A stretch of DNA of 64,000 nucleotides from Pogonophryne albipinna (GCA_028583405.1 CM053260.1:12732660-12796659), one strand, 5' to 3'; positions 12,429 through 26,602 are shown, numbered from the stretch's first letter. Notes: generated by a model from the letters alone, not told the origin. A program made the numbers and translations.

Positions 12429-15400
12429 CTCAAAGTAGCGGTTCCGAGACGGCTGGGAAAACAAAATGTGCGAGGTAGCCAGGTACATGTATGCTGTCCG
12501 GTAAGAGCTGATCTCCTGGTGGCCCTGGATCAGTTTGTATAGCTCCAGGCACATCAGGCCTGCCACCGCTGCTGTGGTGGTAGCTATGGCTGGGATTATC
12601 CTTCCAGCTATGAGCTTACTCTGTGGAGGAGACAGAGTACACTATTAAAATGCAGTTCAATAAAGTAGAATTATATGATCATACTGTGTTGGTTTACAAT
12701 TTGTAAGTGGTGCAAAATATATACATACAGTTTATTTACACATTTTATGTCATCTTTAAGGTGCTTGTATTTAACTTGAATTTCATGTGGTGTTTTTTTA
12801 ATACTTCAGCTCCACCACAATCAGTGGTTGAAACATTTAAGTAAGTGGGTGAGTATATAGACCATACTTAAAATAGTCATCCAAACAAAACATTAGACCA
12901 CAAGAGAAGTCATGTTTTAAGTATAATTTAAAAATTGGGATCAAAATGTACTAACTAATACTATTAATGTAAAAGAAGCATTTTGATGTAGTTGGACCTA
13001 AAATTAACTACTGTATAAACTAGTTCACATTTTAATCTGTATTATGCATCTTATTCAAAATAATTACTAGGCCTATGTCAAATGAAGTCAGTGGCATAAA
13101 AAGTCATTTTTATAATATTCTACTCTGAAATATAGTGGAATAGTAGCAGCAGAACATCACTTAGTTGGATGTAATGCAAAACAGTACAGCATGTTTCATT
13201 GTTTTATACATTAATTGTTTTACCTAAGGTACATTTGCCTTTTTAGTGATGCTGTGTCCTTGGGCAAGACACTTCACCCTAATTACCTCCTGTGGGTATT
13301 GTCCAGACCAGTTACATGTCTGATATGGGTAATATGTAATGTAAAGCGCTTTGGACATTCTGAAAAGCACTCCAATAAATGTAATTAATTATTATTATTA
13401 GTGTATTCATACTGTACGTTTTGCATGAGTCCAGGGTTAAATGGTGAATTAAAGAAAAATAAATCCAAACATGATGCTACATGTGTAAATCTCTGTATGA
13501 TTACACAGGAGTAACCCTCTATTGTCTCCCCTCCCTCAGCAGGACCCTTCCCCCAGTCCCCCATCTGTCCTGGCGGTGTGTCTGCAGCAGAGGCTGGTAC
13601 AAGGCCTGGCTCAGGTGGCTCAGGTGTCACCTCCCAGGCGACAGGTAAAGTGCTGTGATTAGTTCTGCCCCAGGAACAATGGGTGAGGTGGCTGATTCTG
13701 TGGCTTTAGGGCAGGTGTGTGCTGCATTGACTAAAAACATGACCCCAAGGGAGGGGGAGCAGTATTCATTGCCTTTTTCTTATCCATGCCGCCACTTCAG
13801 CTTCATCCCTCTTTCATATGTTTTCCCTTTCACAGATATTTCTTTAGATGATGCACGGAGAGAAAATGTTGACCTGGTGCCGACTGGCTGCAGGGATGAC
13901 ATAGTTCTCCGCTCTCAGGTTGGATGCAGCAACAATGTAGTCCATGTGGAAGTTATTGTCGTCATCCTGTATTAGGTGAGATAATAAACATACAGTACAT
14001 CAGTCATTCAAATAGCTCCAAAGCTTGATGCATCAGACAAAATGTATCTGATTAGGTATTGATGTCCATGCCTAGTGACACCCCCGCAGTCATATGATGC
14101 TCAGTGTGGCTGCTTTGAAGGCTTTGTTGTTGTGTCGCTTAGATCAGCCTAATACATGACTTGGTCACCCCATCAGAATGCAGAGGAAATCAGATTTCTG
14201 TTGTGATGGACAAGCCCAGTGAGGTCATGCCTCTGCTTCAGCAGCTCTACAAAGGCTAGGAAGGCGACTGTCACTCAGGGATGGCTTTAGGGGATGTGAG
14301 GAAGCTGCTAGCTAGCAACCTGATGCATATGAAACCCTCCTACACACATTCCATCTATCCACAGCACGACCTGGGCATGTGGGGATAAACAATAATGAGG
14401 AGGGGGAGCATGGTAGTTTGGGGATCTCATTCTTATTCAAGATGATATTCGATATGTACCAGACATACCTTTTACACCTTCATTACTGCTTCTCCTGAGT
14501 CACTCACAATGCCTGCTAGTAATTTCTATAGCCTGTCTAAATTCCTCTAACACTCAACTCTGTAGCTACAGCAACTGCACCCTGACTGCTCCGCTAATAT
14601 GTCTTTGTTGGAGGTGTATGGTCGGAGGTAAAGGTTTTGTCACTGTGACACACTGCTCGCCTACACACTCTTAATTCCCATTAAGATAAAGAAAAGGCTT
14701 GTATCAAAAGGTAAGAATTGTAATTATTACACTCCTTTTCCAAGGTTTCCCAGGTCAACAGGTAAAAAAGAGCACACATTTCTTAATTAGGCATAAGATT
14801 AAATGATATTTTGGGATAGACATCCACAGTAAGTCAATATGTTATGATTAAAATATAACTGCATCGTATTCTGCATTTGTTTAGTGTAATAGTAGATAAG
14901 ATTAAAGAAATTAAATATTTTCTTTGGTCCTTTGATGAAATTTGAAGGAACACATTGCTGGCATTTACAGGAAACATATTATAGAAACTGGCTGATAACT
15001 TTAATCCAAAGTTGTTTTTGATTCTGGGTCTATTCAGAGTCTGATCTTCTTTATTCTGACTTAGCTTACTGTGCTGAAGCAACTGTTAAGGATACACCTT
15101 TGGGAAGTTGTTATTTGTTGTATGTCTGTGCTCCCAGATCACTTTATAGAGATATACACCTTATGCTTGGCTCCCCCAGACACTTCCAGGTGACAACTCA
15201 GCGCTAAACCTGATTAAATGTCCATACAGTGAGTGACTATTTGTTAATAGGCAGTGAAAGAGAGTGTGAGGAGAGACTGTGACTGACAGGCATACAGGGG
15301 AAATCTACCTTCAGGACTCCCTTCACTGATGCAGTTGACATGTGTGCAGACACTATGTCTTTGTCCTGAGTTGTTGAATGAAATGCATTTTTCCTAACGT

Positions 15401-18400
15401 TTTATAATACACCTCTTAAATATTAAATAAATCTGTTCCATGTGAGCTGGCAGTAAGATGTTTTTTCACAATGTAAACTTCTTCAGATTCTTATATTTAA
15501 GCCCCAGGGAGTTTTAACAGTGAAAAGAGAGCACAAGCAAGCTCTGTTTCATGAATGTTTTGAGCAAAAGCAAAGATTCGGGTCACTAAGGACCCAAAGA
15601 CGAGGGGAAAGAAAGTCATATTCTGAAAGCACCCATAGTTCTGAGTGCAGCTCCCTGCTAACGCTAAGCCTCCAGTCTATCTCTGCTTCTGCGGAGCATG
15701 CAGCAGAGTCAGTCACTGTGCTCCCACCCTACCTTCTCAAAGTCCGTGGGGTACATCTGCATGGCTGAGCTTTTCAGAGACGGGGAGGCCAACTTTCCTT
15801 TCATCTCCTCAAGTCTGGCTTTTTCTGTAGCATGGACAAAGAGAGACATGAAAAAAAGGAATTCTTCAAGACAGTGAGTAGTGACATTAAATATCATGGC
15901 ATTCAAATAACTCACCGGCATCATCACTGTCCTGTTTTTTGTCCTCCTCCATATCCTTATCAGTGAGGTGAATCTTCACGGAGGACTTGGGAGTGAAAGA
16001 CGGTACGGAGACTTTCTCTAAGGTTTTTCTGATGGAAGCGCAGTCTGTTGTGCCTTTGATCCCGTAGATCTGCCCGTACAGATTAGCTGCTGCCACCACA
16101 TACTCCTTGTGGGTACTCTAAAACACAGAATACAAATATAAACTTCAAATTAAATCGACACTTTTGTCATGTTTTATCAGAAAACATAATTTCCATATAA
16201 ATCATAGTTATTCTACCTCTCTTCAGTTGAGAACACTTTAAAATACTTAAATAAAGTTGTGCTAATGTTGCATACTCATAATGCAGGAATGAATCCGGCA
16301 ATTAAATATATAATTATTTGCTTTTAATAGAGATTATCTACAGCAGTAAATATTAAAAGTGAAAACAAATATATTTTAAACAAAGATTGTGTAATACCAA
16401 TACCACACTATTCCAAATAATACACAGTATACACTCTTCACTCAAACTTTATAGGAAAAGGAAAATTGGCACTGAAACCGGAGTGTGCAATTGGATCATC
16501 TGTCAAAGTTGAGAGCTTATAAAATATAAGATGACAACATTTCATAAAGATTGAAGGGCAAAATAAACAGTAAAGGAGTCAGATAGCAGTAGATGGAATA
16601 AAGACTGAAAGTACAGTGATGGTTGAACAATTGTGGTCAAATCATCAATGCAAGGAAAGCAACTCTTATTCCATTATTTATGTTGTGTGTAAATTTCAGC
16701 TGCTTCATTAAAACCTTATTATCTCCTTTGTTTAATATTAGAGTATGTAGAGATAATCATCAAGGATGTGAACGTGATAAGAGATTATTATCTGCCTTTC
16801 ATTATCCATATGCATGTTTAGTGGCATTCACAGATCAGATAAGAATCAAGTATACAGTCAAAGTCGGGAACAGTTACTATCACATCAGATAAAGAAGGAA
16901 TGCTAACAGTCATCAACAAATACTGTGGCATTTCTGTGATTCCTGTCCCCTGTTTTAGGGTGCATGTCAGGATTACTACTAAAAGAGCAGCCGGACCAGG
17001 TTCTACTTACATTGTTGAGGTCAAAGGTCAGTGGGTGTGGACATCTCTTGGATCCACACCAGAAGGGTAGACCAACAGCAGTCTTCTAAAGGGATGCAGA
17101 AGAAAATCGTTTTTTCAATTAAAATTCGAGATAGTTAAAATATCGCATTTACATTTTATATACCGACAGAGCTCACTGTAGTTATTAATAATACTAAGGT
17201 GTAATTAAAAAGGGATCCATTTCTATATTCCCAATGATTTGAAACTTGACATTTATATCAAATTCAACATACAGTATGAGTGTATTACTTGATAAACATC
17301 ACCGAGTCCTTTACATTTTTGACCCAGCAGGAGGATTCCCGTAGTACTGCCAGACTAATATTGTTATCAGTCTTGTGTTGACAACACCATTTGTATGTCT
17401 GATAAAGAAACAAAGAGACTGAGGACTTTGATGTTTCCAAATGGTCCATATGCTGGAAAGGGAGAGTCCTGTGGTGCCAGTTCTCACAGCAAGGGGGCTT
17501 TCTAAAGTAGCCAAAAGGCATCTACTGTATTCTCCTTTTCACAATTAAAAAGGATGATATCACTAAGTTTAAGAATGTAAGGCGTTCCTATGGTACAAAT
17601 AAGACTAGTCAAACATAGAACCACAGTTCTTTCAATAATACATAATAGGTGGACTTTTGAGTTTAGAGTGTTTTTTTAATAATACAATTGATTTGTCTTT
17701 ATCAATCTTAAAAAAAGAAAGAAGATAATTCACTGTATTTGAGTATTTAGAGTGCTAAAAATAACTGAAATGTTAACTTAACACCATGTCTTAAAATTGC
17801 TTTATTTAAAACACGAAAAACAAATTGTCTTATGTTAAATAACTCTCCAGACACTAGTTTCAGCCCTCTTTTATGTTCTTAAACTGCGGTCATTTAATTA
17901 GCAAGAAGTGGTCAGCTCACTGTAATGCATGGGTTTGAATACAAAATATGAAGCCTTTTATCTCTACCGTCATGTTAGTAAAAGGTTCAAACACATGCAG
18001 AACGACTCTTCTATATGGAGGCTCACACTCATAAAATTAGCCGTTATGTTTAAAGTGTGGCCATCTGTCATGTTTGTGCACCCATATTTGTCTGGTTGGT
18101 TTGCGAGCGTTAACGGACATCAGCTGCCTTATCATAGTTCCTCAGAAAGTTTGTGGTCCAAAGTCACTTTCCAGGATGACAATGAAACCATAACTCTTGT
18201 ATACAGTAGTTAACCACAACAGCTATGGAAGGAAAAAGAGAAGCAAAAACATAACATAACTGCCACAGAGTTTGTAGAGTGTGTTCTGATTATAACGTTT
18301 AACAATCATTTTAGGAAGGATTCTATAATGGTCTCAATGCAAATAATGCCCCACATGAAAAATAATTAATTTTATAAGCGAAATAATATGAAAAGTTTAG

Positions 18401-21400
18401 ATTATTTCTCAAGGGAAATGCAGGGGAAAATCACAATTGGACAGAGGAATTTCTATAACCCTGCAGGGACGTTTAATGAAAGTAGAAACGGCCAGTTGCC
18501 GGACTGAAGCTAGTGAGGGTTTGTTTGGGTTGATACTGATCCGTGCCCCCCCAGGTGTGACAGCATGATGTGACATCACTGTCTGCATGCTTCACCAGAT
18601 TACAAACCCTCAGAGCCGCTCAGAGATATTTATCAGAGATGGCTTTCAGTGGTTTCAGCTTTCTAACAAGGTTAATAGTGGTTCTTAAGCCCGGGGAAAT
18701 ATGTTGCAATACACAATGACGTTAAATGTAAAGAATTAAACACTGACTCGCCTTCCTTTTGTGCTAATGCCACAAGGAAGATTTTTGTTGATTTGTATAC
18801 AAGGACCTTACATAAAAAACAGTGCCACTCTGTGTGCATCAACATTGTTCACAGCTCTATGAAATGGGGCCTTAGAGAATTATATGTTCCTCGTGTGATG
18901 TTACCTCTTCAGGAGGGAAACAGTGCAGAAGCTGGCGGATGTCATTGTTATACAGATTCTCCCACTTGCTCCGTGCCCAGCCGACACAGTCTTCCCAGCT
19001 CGTTGGACGCTGTCCTCCAGCTTTTATGTTCTCCAGGCTGCTACACAACCCCTCAAGAGCCTCCAGGGCCTCAGCGTCTCCCAGGCCAAGAGTCCGAGGC
19101 ATAAACTCTGGATCTCTGCAGGAAACCATACAGAAATTCTTCATCATTTAATGACAGACATAGAGGTATACATGAGGTAATCATCAGACAAGACCTGACA
19201 GGTATCCTCAACATTTCTGGTTGTAAAATACATTCTCAGAGTGTAACCTACAGAATAACATGACATCTATTTTTCTGGAGGGGAAAGACCAGTTACACAG
19301 TGGGAAAAACATTTGAAACGGAAAGCAGAACAGTGTGTATGTAAAAATATCTGATTTAAGGAAGCACAGAGCAGAATGACTAAACAGATCTTAGTTAATC
19401 TGAGTGTAGTTCTGCTAGTGACTCAGAGGGGATTCCTTTGACGCGTGGCTGTGTACGTATAGGAAGGAAAGTAAGTAATCTTGTAGTGTACTGGTCAGTG
19501 AAACTGCAAACCACACACCTGAACAGTTCATGTGCCATTATCATGTGTCAGTTAAACAGTCACAGCCTTGCACTGCAAACACAATAAGGGATCTGCCTCC
19601 ACTGTGCGCAGTCACACCTTAACAGGTCTAAACAGGAACATTGAGAGCCATAGTTCTGCTTAGAGCTGCACAGGTGGGAGGGTAACACAACAAAATGTGA
19701 CTGTATTTTCCACGAACTCGTCAACAAGGGCTTGAATTACTGGACTACAACATTTACCTAACCCAGCATGACTGCAGCACAAAGAAACCTCAGATGAAAC
19801 ACATAATACATGTTTCCACACATCAGTGTGACGGGAGGAACTGTAATGGCTGTGTTGACCAACAATGACCATTTCTGCTATAGGCATGAATTTTGTTTCT
19901 GTTTAAAGATGCGAGAAAGCGTACAAGTGCTTCACAATGAGGGGGAATTACATCAAATCTCACAAAAACAAACAGAGACATCTCAAAACATGGCGGGATT
20001 AGGGGGGCTCCGGAGCCTCAACGCTCAGACTAAGTTTTGGCCTGGGGGCTCAAATCTGTTACTGTGACATTATAATTAGAATGACGTGTTTTTCATAACA
20101 AACTCACAACAAATTCACAAGTCGAGCAAATATCACATCTCAACTCAATATGTATATCAGCAGCACACTGACAAAGCCTTGTCATTATATAGTATTTTCT
20201 TTAAATAGCATTTTATTTAATTATTCAGAATTGTTTCTTGACCACAAAGCCTCTAATTAGTTGATATTTCACTATTATTTGTAGAAAACAGTTTGAGCTG
20301 CTAGATAGCTCTAATGGAAGAAAATAAGACTGTTAATACTCTTTTACTAGGAGTTTACTGCTAAAAGCCAACCACATGTTTTCCCGTTTATAAAACAAAA
20401 TAATGAGCTTGAAACACTTCATTAGTTTTGTAGGTTTGCTGGAATGCTTTGTAGGAGAGCAGAAACGCATTGTAAAATGAGCAAGTAGTGGTAATTAAGT
20501 GCCAGCAGATTGGCAGCAGATCGTCGAATGTAATTAAAAACGTTTTTTTTGGAAGCCACACTTGTTGTGGAAAAAAGTTAAACAAATCTTACCTCAGGAA
20601 AAGATTCACATTTTCAGGTGCTTGTTTGAACAGTCCTTCAAACTGGTCTCTGGCCCACTATAAAACAATATGTATGGAAAATACAATCAGTTAAATAAAA
20701 AATACACTGCACACACTACACTACATTTTAGAGTAATTGTATTGCAATGAAAATTGGTACATGCATTAATAATTAATGTAATTAATAAGGATTGCTTTTG
20801 ATTCTTTAACTTTTCATTTAGCACCATCATCTGGTCATTATAATGTTTCCAATATTTGTCAATGACCAAAAGGTGGGAGTCCTGTAAAAAAGTTCTTCCA
20901 AAATATGTTTTCAATAGTTTCAACCTCTATATATTTAAACGAGGTGGACATAAGAATCAGCGGAATAATAAAAGTAAAAAACAATAGATTATAGGTATTG
21001 CCTTTTTTCTATCTATTGTCATTCACTGTAGGTTTTGAAGCAGAAGGAGTTGAATCGATCAGTGTAACTCAAACAAACAGCTCAATTATATGTTAACATG
21101 GTACCTGCAGGGTGTGCTCAATGCGGTGAGGGAAGTTCTTGAGAGTGCAGAGCGGGATGGCATCATTAGAACTCGATTTGTCCGGGCCGTAAGACTCTGT
21201 CAGGTGAGGCACCACCGCCAGAGTATGACCCTGACATCCTAAAGTTCCTCCCTCCAGCAACGGTTTCTGGAGTTGCACACAGCGTCCGTCAAGGTAGACT
21301 CCTGGGAATCAAAAAGAGCAGTTAAAGGCTGTTGTACTAAATGTTGATATGGCTCCGGTATATTCACGGTTGTAATAAACATTTAAATAATGGCGAGGAA

Positions 21401-24400
21401 GACAGAGTAAGTGCACTCACTGGCTTTCACATTATCAAGGGCTGCAGCCACTCCATCGAGACCCATGAAGAACTTGTAATCATAAACTTCTTCACTGTCA
21501 GGGTCCAGACAATTCTGGTGAGCGGTGATTTTCATCGCTGGGTTCATCTCTCGCACTGCTTTGGCCGCAACGTCCGATTTTGGTTTCTGTTTATTTACAG
21601 GTGAGCAAGTCGTCAGTGTCATTGAGAGATAATGTTTTTCAGCAATGTCGAACACAAACAGATGGAGGGTGTAGTGAACAAAATGTTAATGCATACAGAA
21701 GGAATATCCAGATTTGTTTTTGTGTCTATCAAACAGTTCGAATAAATCAGCAACATCTAAAGCCTAAAGAAGACTTATAAACCGTCTCATTTCTCTCTAT
21801 TATATAATACTAGAATAAACACAGTTTCCCTCCAGAATCTCAGTGCATTTAATGATTTTGTTGTCAACATACCCTCTAACTGCACTCAACTATGTGTTGC
21901 GTAAGTTGTTTACTCAGATGTTAGTGATCAACTGTCTGATAAACCTCTAAAGTACACAGCAAAACAAAACTGCCACAAATGATGGAACTTGTCAGCAATG
22001 TGTAATCTGACACAACCTATCTCAGACTGTCACAACACCTTAGCCCCCCCCAACCTGTCCCATTAGTAAAGCCCTCTGACCCTTCCACTTAACCAGGTGA
22101 AACAAGAAGTAGTGAGCTATGATGGCATGTGAGGTTCTTCATTACAGAGTGTGTCTTCTCACCCCAATATCCTGAGACCTGAACAAGAACTGTCGGTTCA
22201 AGTTGGATCTTTCTATGAAGTCCATGTCTGTTACGGTGATGTTCCCTTCTTCTCCTGCACCGAGCCCAATGAGGGCAAAGTTTTTAAGAAGCTCACATCC
22301 GATAGCACCAGCTCCAACCTAGACAAATGACGAGAGATACTCGGTCAGACTTTATGTTCAATTAACTTGTGTTATTTTCTAAAGATAAACACATTTTTAT
22401 ATTTATGTTCCAATGTAAAAGAAAATGAATAATCTTTTATTGCACATTCAGGTCTGCAATTTACACTAAATATTTATCATTATCAATTAATCCGCTTTAT
22501 ATCTAGATTAATTGATTAATCGTACTAAAAAAGTCCATCCCACTTTCCAAGGATGTGTCTTTAAATGTCTTGTTTTGTCAGTCCAAAACTCAAAGATTAA
22601 CATGAATTAAAATAAACAAAGGCAAGCAATCTTCATATTAAAAAAATCCTAAATCTGTTTGTAGAATTGTGTGGGATAAATTACTTTAAAGAGAACTACA
22701 TTTTCACAAAATACATTCTGTTGATCTATTAAATCGACTAGCTGACTAGTTTTAGCAGCTAAGTTGCACATTACCAGTCAAACTCTTTGATACTTTGAAT
22801 GCCTTTTTTACGGTGATAACATAAACACTTGCACGCACTCTCTTTTTTACAAAGCACTCACAACAGTAACAAAATAACACCTCTATAGGAAACAGGGAAA
22901 GGGTTTGGCACCGTTGAATGACAATGTAACTGGCAGGAAATGCCACCCGTATCACAGCCGTTTCCTGCATGTGCCATCATTAACACCAGACAGATGAAAG
23001 GAAAACACAGATGGAGCTCCTGTATTCTCATGCAGAGTGTGCCCCCTGCTGGACAAATACCAAACCTGCCCTCACCAGGAAATACTTCTGCCTTTCCAGC
23101 TTCTCCTGGAAGGCTGAGCCAAACACTGCAATCTGTCCATCATACCTCGAGCCTTTCTGTCAGAGAGGAAGTACAAACATGTTTTTGAGTTTACATCAGA
23201 AGTCTCATCAAATGTTTGTGAATGATATATGTGATTTGTTTAAATGGATAAACCTCTTCACATACTGCTGAAATTGAGCACTCTGCGAGCTGGTCCTTAT
23301 CTTCAGGAAGGCACTCGAGTGCGTCAAAATATAGCCACTGCTGAAGAGGCGTGAATTTCCCACTACACGCCTGCAGGTACAGTATAGAGTGCACAGAGCA
23401 ACAGTCAGCTATAAGCAACACCAAGTGCTACATATACATATATTATACACAATGTAACAATATCAACGTTATACTCTATCAAAAACTGAGAGATAAAATG
23501 AATGTATGTCAACCTTTTAACTAACCTTAATAACTTCCTGAGCTGCAAGGCCTCCAATAAAAGCATTCACAGGAGCCAAGTCACCCTGAGCTGTGAAGGA
23601 CAGGATTCTCACAGCAGCTTCATCCAGCTGTTCCAGCTGTGCGACTGTGTTGAGCTCTCCCACTATGTCAAGCAGGGCATCTGCATCTGACTGTGTGGGA
23701 TTAATCATGAAAAAGTACATGAAAACAGTCCAATACATTGCTTTTAATGATTATGATAAAACAGAATATCCGATTAGATTTGTTCCGGCAAATAAATGGG
23801 CTGGTTTGTAACCTTTACAGACCTGAGACCAAGGATCAGGGAGTCTCTGTTCTTTCTTCACAAAGCCGTGGAGGGCTTGGAAAGCCAAGTGCAGGGTCTT
23901 GTGCCTCCATTCTTTTCCATAATCATTCAGTTTCAGCAGCTGACAGTCCAATAGAGCCTCGCTCAGCGGTTTCTGCAATTGGTGTTGTAGTTATTTTATT
24001 TACAACATCAAAAAACAAAAACGTTCAAACTAAATCTGGATACTTACAAATGTTAGCATGCAGGGCTGTTTAACCTCTGTCACTACTCCACCACGTTCAT
24101 ACTTAGAGAAGGTCGAAGTGTCACATATGCTGAAGGAGTAGGAGCCTGGTGAAAGAGTTGATAATGACAGATAAAAAACACTACTCTCATCACAACTATA
24201 ACATTCTGCTGGCATACTGCTTGGACAGGTAGAAAATGTTGAGTGCCATGTGGCTCATGACTAAACTATTTTTTGTCAGCTGAGGAAAGAGACTGTGACT
24301 TTAGGTAACACTGACCACAGTCTTTGATCTCCACAGGAGTGATGCTGTTGAGCTCCGTCATCCCTTGGACTTCAGAGAAGATCACTTTTGAACCGTTTGG

Positions 24401-26278
24401 AAATCCATGCTTCTGGTCATCTGTGCAGAGCACCACTCCAGGATTGTCCTAAATCAAAGTCATTTTGACAACCTCCAAAGTTGAAAGACATGTTGTACTA
24501 ATAATGTATGCATATTTTCAACAAAATCTATAAAAACATTTGGAATTATTACAATCTTAATCGGACAGTTCAGAGATATCCATATAAGCAGACATCTTTA
24601 ATTTGTTGATTTGTTAGAGAAGTTTTTAATTTGCCAGAGACATACAACAAATGGAGGGTATTACCTTAGAGATACTTTGTATCATTGATGATGCGGGCAT
24701 ATCTTCATCCTGGTCCAAGACCTCAAACTGCTCCCCAAAGTCACAGAACAACTGACTGTAAATAAAACACACTGTTTTAACTTATGTGTTCCATGTTTAA
24801 GTAGGTTCAAGTGGTTTTTTGATAGTTTGCCTTGTCCACTTACCCACAGAGTCCTTTGGTGTCTGCTACAATAAACTTGATTCCACGTGAATGGCAGAGA
24901 TCACCAAAACGCTTCTGGTCATCCAGTGAAGACTCAGTGAGGACCACCACCTGAAAAATGGACAGTCCACTCAGATGCATTTTGGCAATTTTTGTCCAAA
25001 ACACAACGTATGCAAGTGTGGCTTGGAAACTTAAAAAAGCTTCAAGGCACACACTGAGATTACCTAGTTAAGTGGGAGATATCTATCTATCTCTAGCAGT
25101 TAAAGATTCAAAATAATAGATTCTGGATTTTTCAATGAGGCAGTAGATCGCACTGTTTATGTGAAAAAAGCCTTTATGCACCTCAACCTAAGTACCTGAA
25201 ATTGCAGAAGCAGTTCCTCATCCAGGGGTCCGGTGTGGGCCGACACACGCACATGTGGGTTCAGGGCAGACAGCTGTTGCAGGGAACATGTGGCTCGGTT
25301 CTGACCGATATGGGACTCCTTCAGGAAAAACTGGTGGGAAAATGAAATTACAGGTTGAAGGATAAACTCAAGGTTCACCTGACCGTATCACAGTGACTCA
25401 TCTGTGAACCGGTCCACTCAGATGCCACTTGTTTGAATGTTTTGATAGCATGTTAGAGGGTGTCGTATTGTCATACTGATATTTTGTACAAACTGTGAAG
25501 TCCACTGAGACAAATGTAACATTTGTGATATTGGGCTATATAAATAAACATTGATTGATTGATGTTTCCATCTAAAAAGAAACCTAAAAAGTTGCCTGAT
25601 GGAGCAGCTACTAAGCAGTTCTGTGTCATTGCAGTTAGTTTCACTTTTTTTTCAATAGCTTCCATGTCAAAATAAGAATCAAACAATACACAATTTTATG
25701 TTAAAAAAGTTTTTTTTCCATAGCTTCCATATAATGTGACACACTCCTGACCAAGAAGACCACTGTGAATGTCAAATATGTCGAATGAGTCGAATATATA
25801 ACCTAAAACTAACTTCACCTGTCATCTAAACAGGAAGTTACAGTTGGAAAACTGTTGTTGAGCTAACGAGAAGTTGTTGACATAAATCACAGCGTATAAT
25901 CTGACACATATCTCCTAATAGGTTTAATTACTTATGGATCAACAGATTATCAGCACACATGGTTTTAGTACCTGGGATGAAAGGTCGCTCCACGCTGCCT
26001 GGCCTTCATCCTGTACTTTGACAGACTTCACTCCTGACAGGATCACATTTTTGGCTATTTCTACCCCAAGACCACGCATGCCTGCTATGAGAACACTGGC
26101 TGTGCCCATCCGGTGCATCGCCTCGTGACCCAGAACGTACCTGTGCAGGTGAAAATAACAGGTGGAACTGGACCAGCAGATTTTAAAGTTATACATTTTG
26201 ATCGGTTGATTGATGTGCAGTAAATACTTACAGCTGTCTGGAGTACAATCCTTCATCGATTTCAACGATTTCTGACAT
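12429..26278 (-). CDS. uba7: Ubiquitin-like modifier-activating enzyme 7 (ISG15 E1), 21 coding exons, C-terminus not found
   Basis: E1 enzyme that adenylates a ubiquitin-like protein (ISG15 for UBA7) and carries it as a cysteine thioester to the E2. Coding exons, 5' to 3' on minus: 26278-26232, 26140-25972, 25330-25196, 24950-24844, 24755-24665, 24448-24316, 24145-24048, 23972-23823, 23690-23526, 23370-23254, 23156-23076, 22318-22163, 21586-21421, 21301-21105, 20657-20593, 19115-18905, 17085-17011, 16117-15916, 15824-15733, 13966-13874, 12620-12429. All junctions keep frame and give about 914 residues. The N-terminus has the [14 protein letters not shown] motif, and the inactive adenylation half ends near [17 protein letters not shown]. 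The active adenylation half has [14 protein letters not shown] (432-445) and SNLNRQFLF. The catalytic cysteine is Cys590 in [19 protein letters not shown] and [15 protein letters not shown] follow. The short N-terminus and the linker [12 protein letters not shown] are closer to UBA7 than UBA1. Synteny with mst1r and camkv and the upstream ISRE agree. The human protein has 1,012 residues; the UFD (about 95 residues) is missing here. Some donors are weak (GTTTAT at 23,253, GTCAAC at 13,873). Confidence 0.9.
13230..13394 (+). repeat. Interspersed repeat 3' tail in uba7 intron 20
   Basis: Contains 'gtccttgggcaagacacttc', 'gtaaagcgctttgga' and 'aataaatgtaattaattatt' followed by (att)n. I recognise this series from a common fish retroposon tail. 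It sits in the intron between the uba7 exons ending at 13,874 and starting at 12,620. LINE versus SINE origin cannot be told. Confidence 0.5.
22497..22757 (+). repeat. Diverged teleost interspersed repeat in uba7 intron 12
   Basis: Landmarks 'gattaattgattaatcgt', 'aaatgtcttgttttgtcagt' and the closing 'aaatcgactagctgactag' match, in order, a common fish repeat. A second copy lies at 38,570-38,765 in mst1r. Both are old and lack coding sequence. Confidence 0.5.
25455..25562 (+). mobile_element. LINE 3'-tail insertion in uba7 intron 2
   Basis: About 100 bases nearly identical to the 3' end of the LINE at 9,056-9,150: 'gagggtgtcgtattgtcata', 'ccactgagacaaatgtaaca', 'gggctatataaataaa'. It ends in the repeat (attg)n. 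A severely 5'-truncated insertion of the same family, lying antisense to uba7. Confidence 0.8.
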
Positions 26279-26415
26279 GTTGCTCTTGCTGTCTCCAATA
26301 TGAGGTGACCAGTTTTTAGTGAGGGATCAGCTGGAATAACAACCGAACAGATCCAACCAGGAACTAAACAAAAACCGGGTGTGACATACAAGATATAACC
26401 GTTTAAAGAAAAGTA

Positions 26416-26430
26416 TTTCACTTTCGTTTC
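26416..26430 (-). promoter_or_regulatory. Interferon-stimulated response element (ISRE) upstream of uba7
   Basis: The minus strand reads GAAACGAAAGTGAAA, three GAAA units spaced by two bases. This matches the IRF/ISGF3 consensus GAAANNGAAA. It ends about 140 bases upstream of the uba7 start codon at 26,278, where a promoter would be expected. UBA7 is interferon-induced in mammals, so this motif probably gives type I interferon control here. The transcription start is not visible from sequence. Confidence 0.8.
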
Positions 26431-26602
26431 AGAAGAATCTTTAGGGTTGTTTTTATGCCATAACATATTTGTTTGGCTGGCCACTAGAGGGCGCGTCAGG
26501 ACTGTCAGAGTTGAAGCCATGCATTTGGTAATTATTGTAACCACATCCTGCTCCTGTGAGAATTAATCTAAATGATTAAAGACTATGAGAGTGGGTTTTG
26601 AA

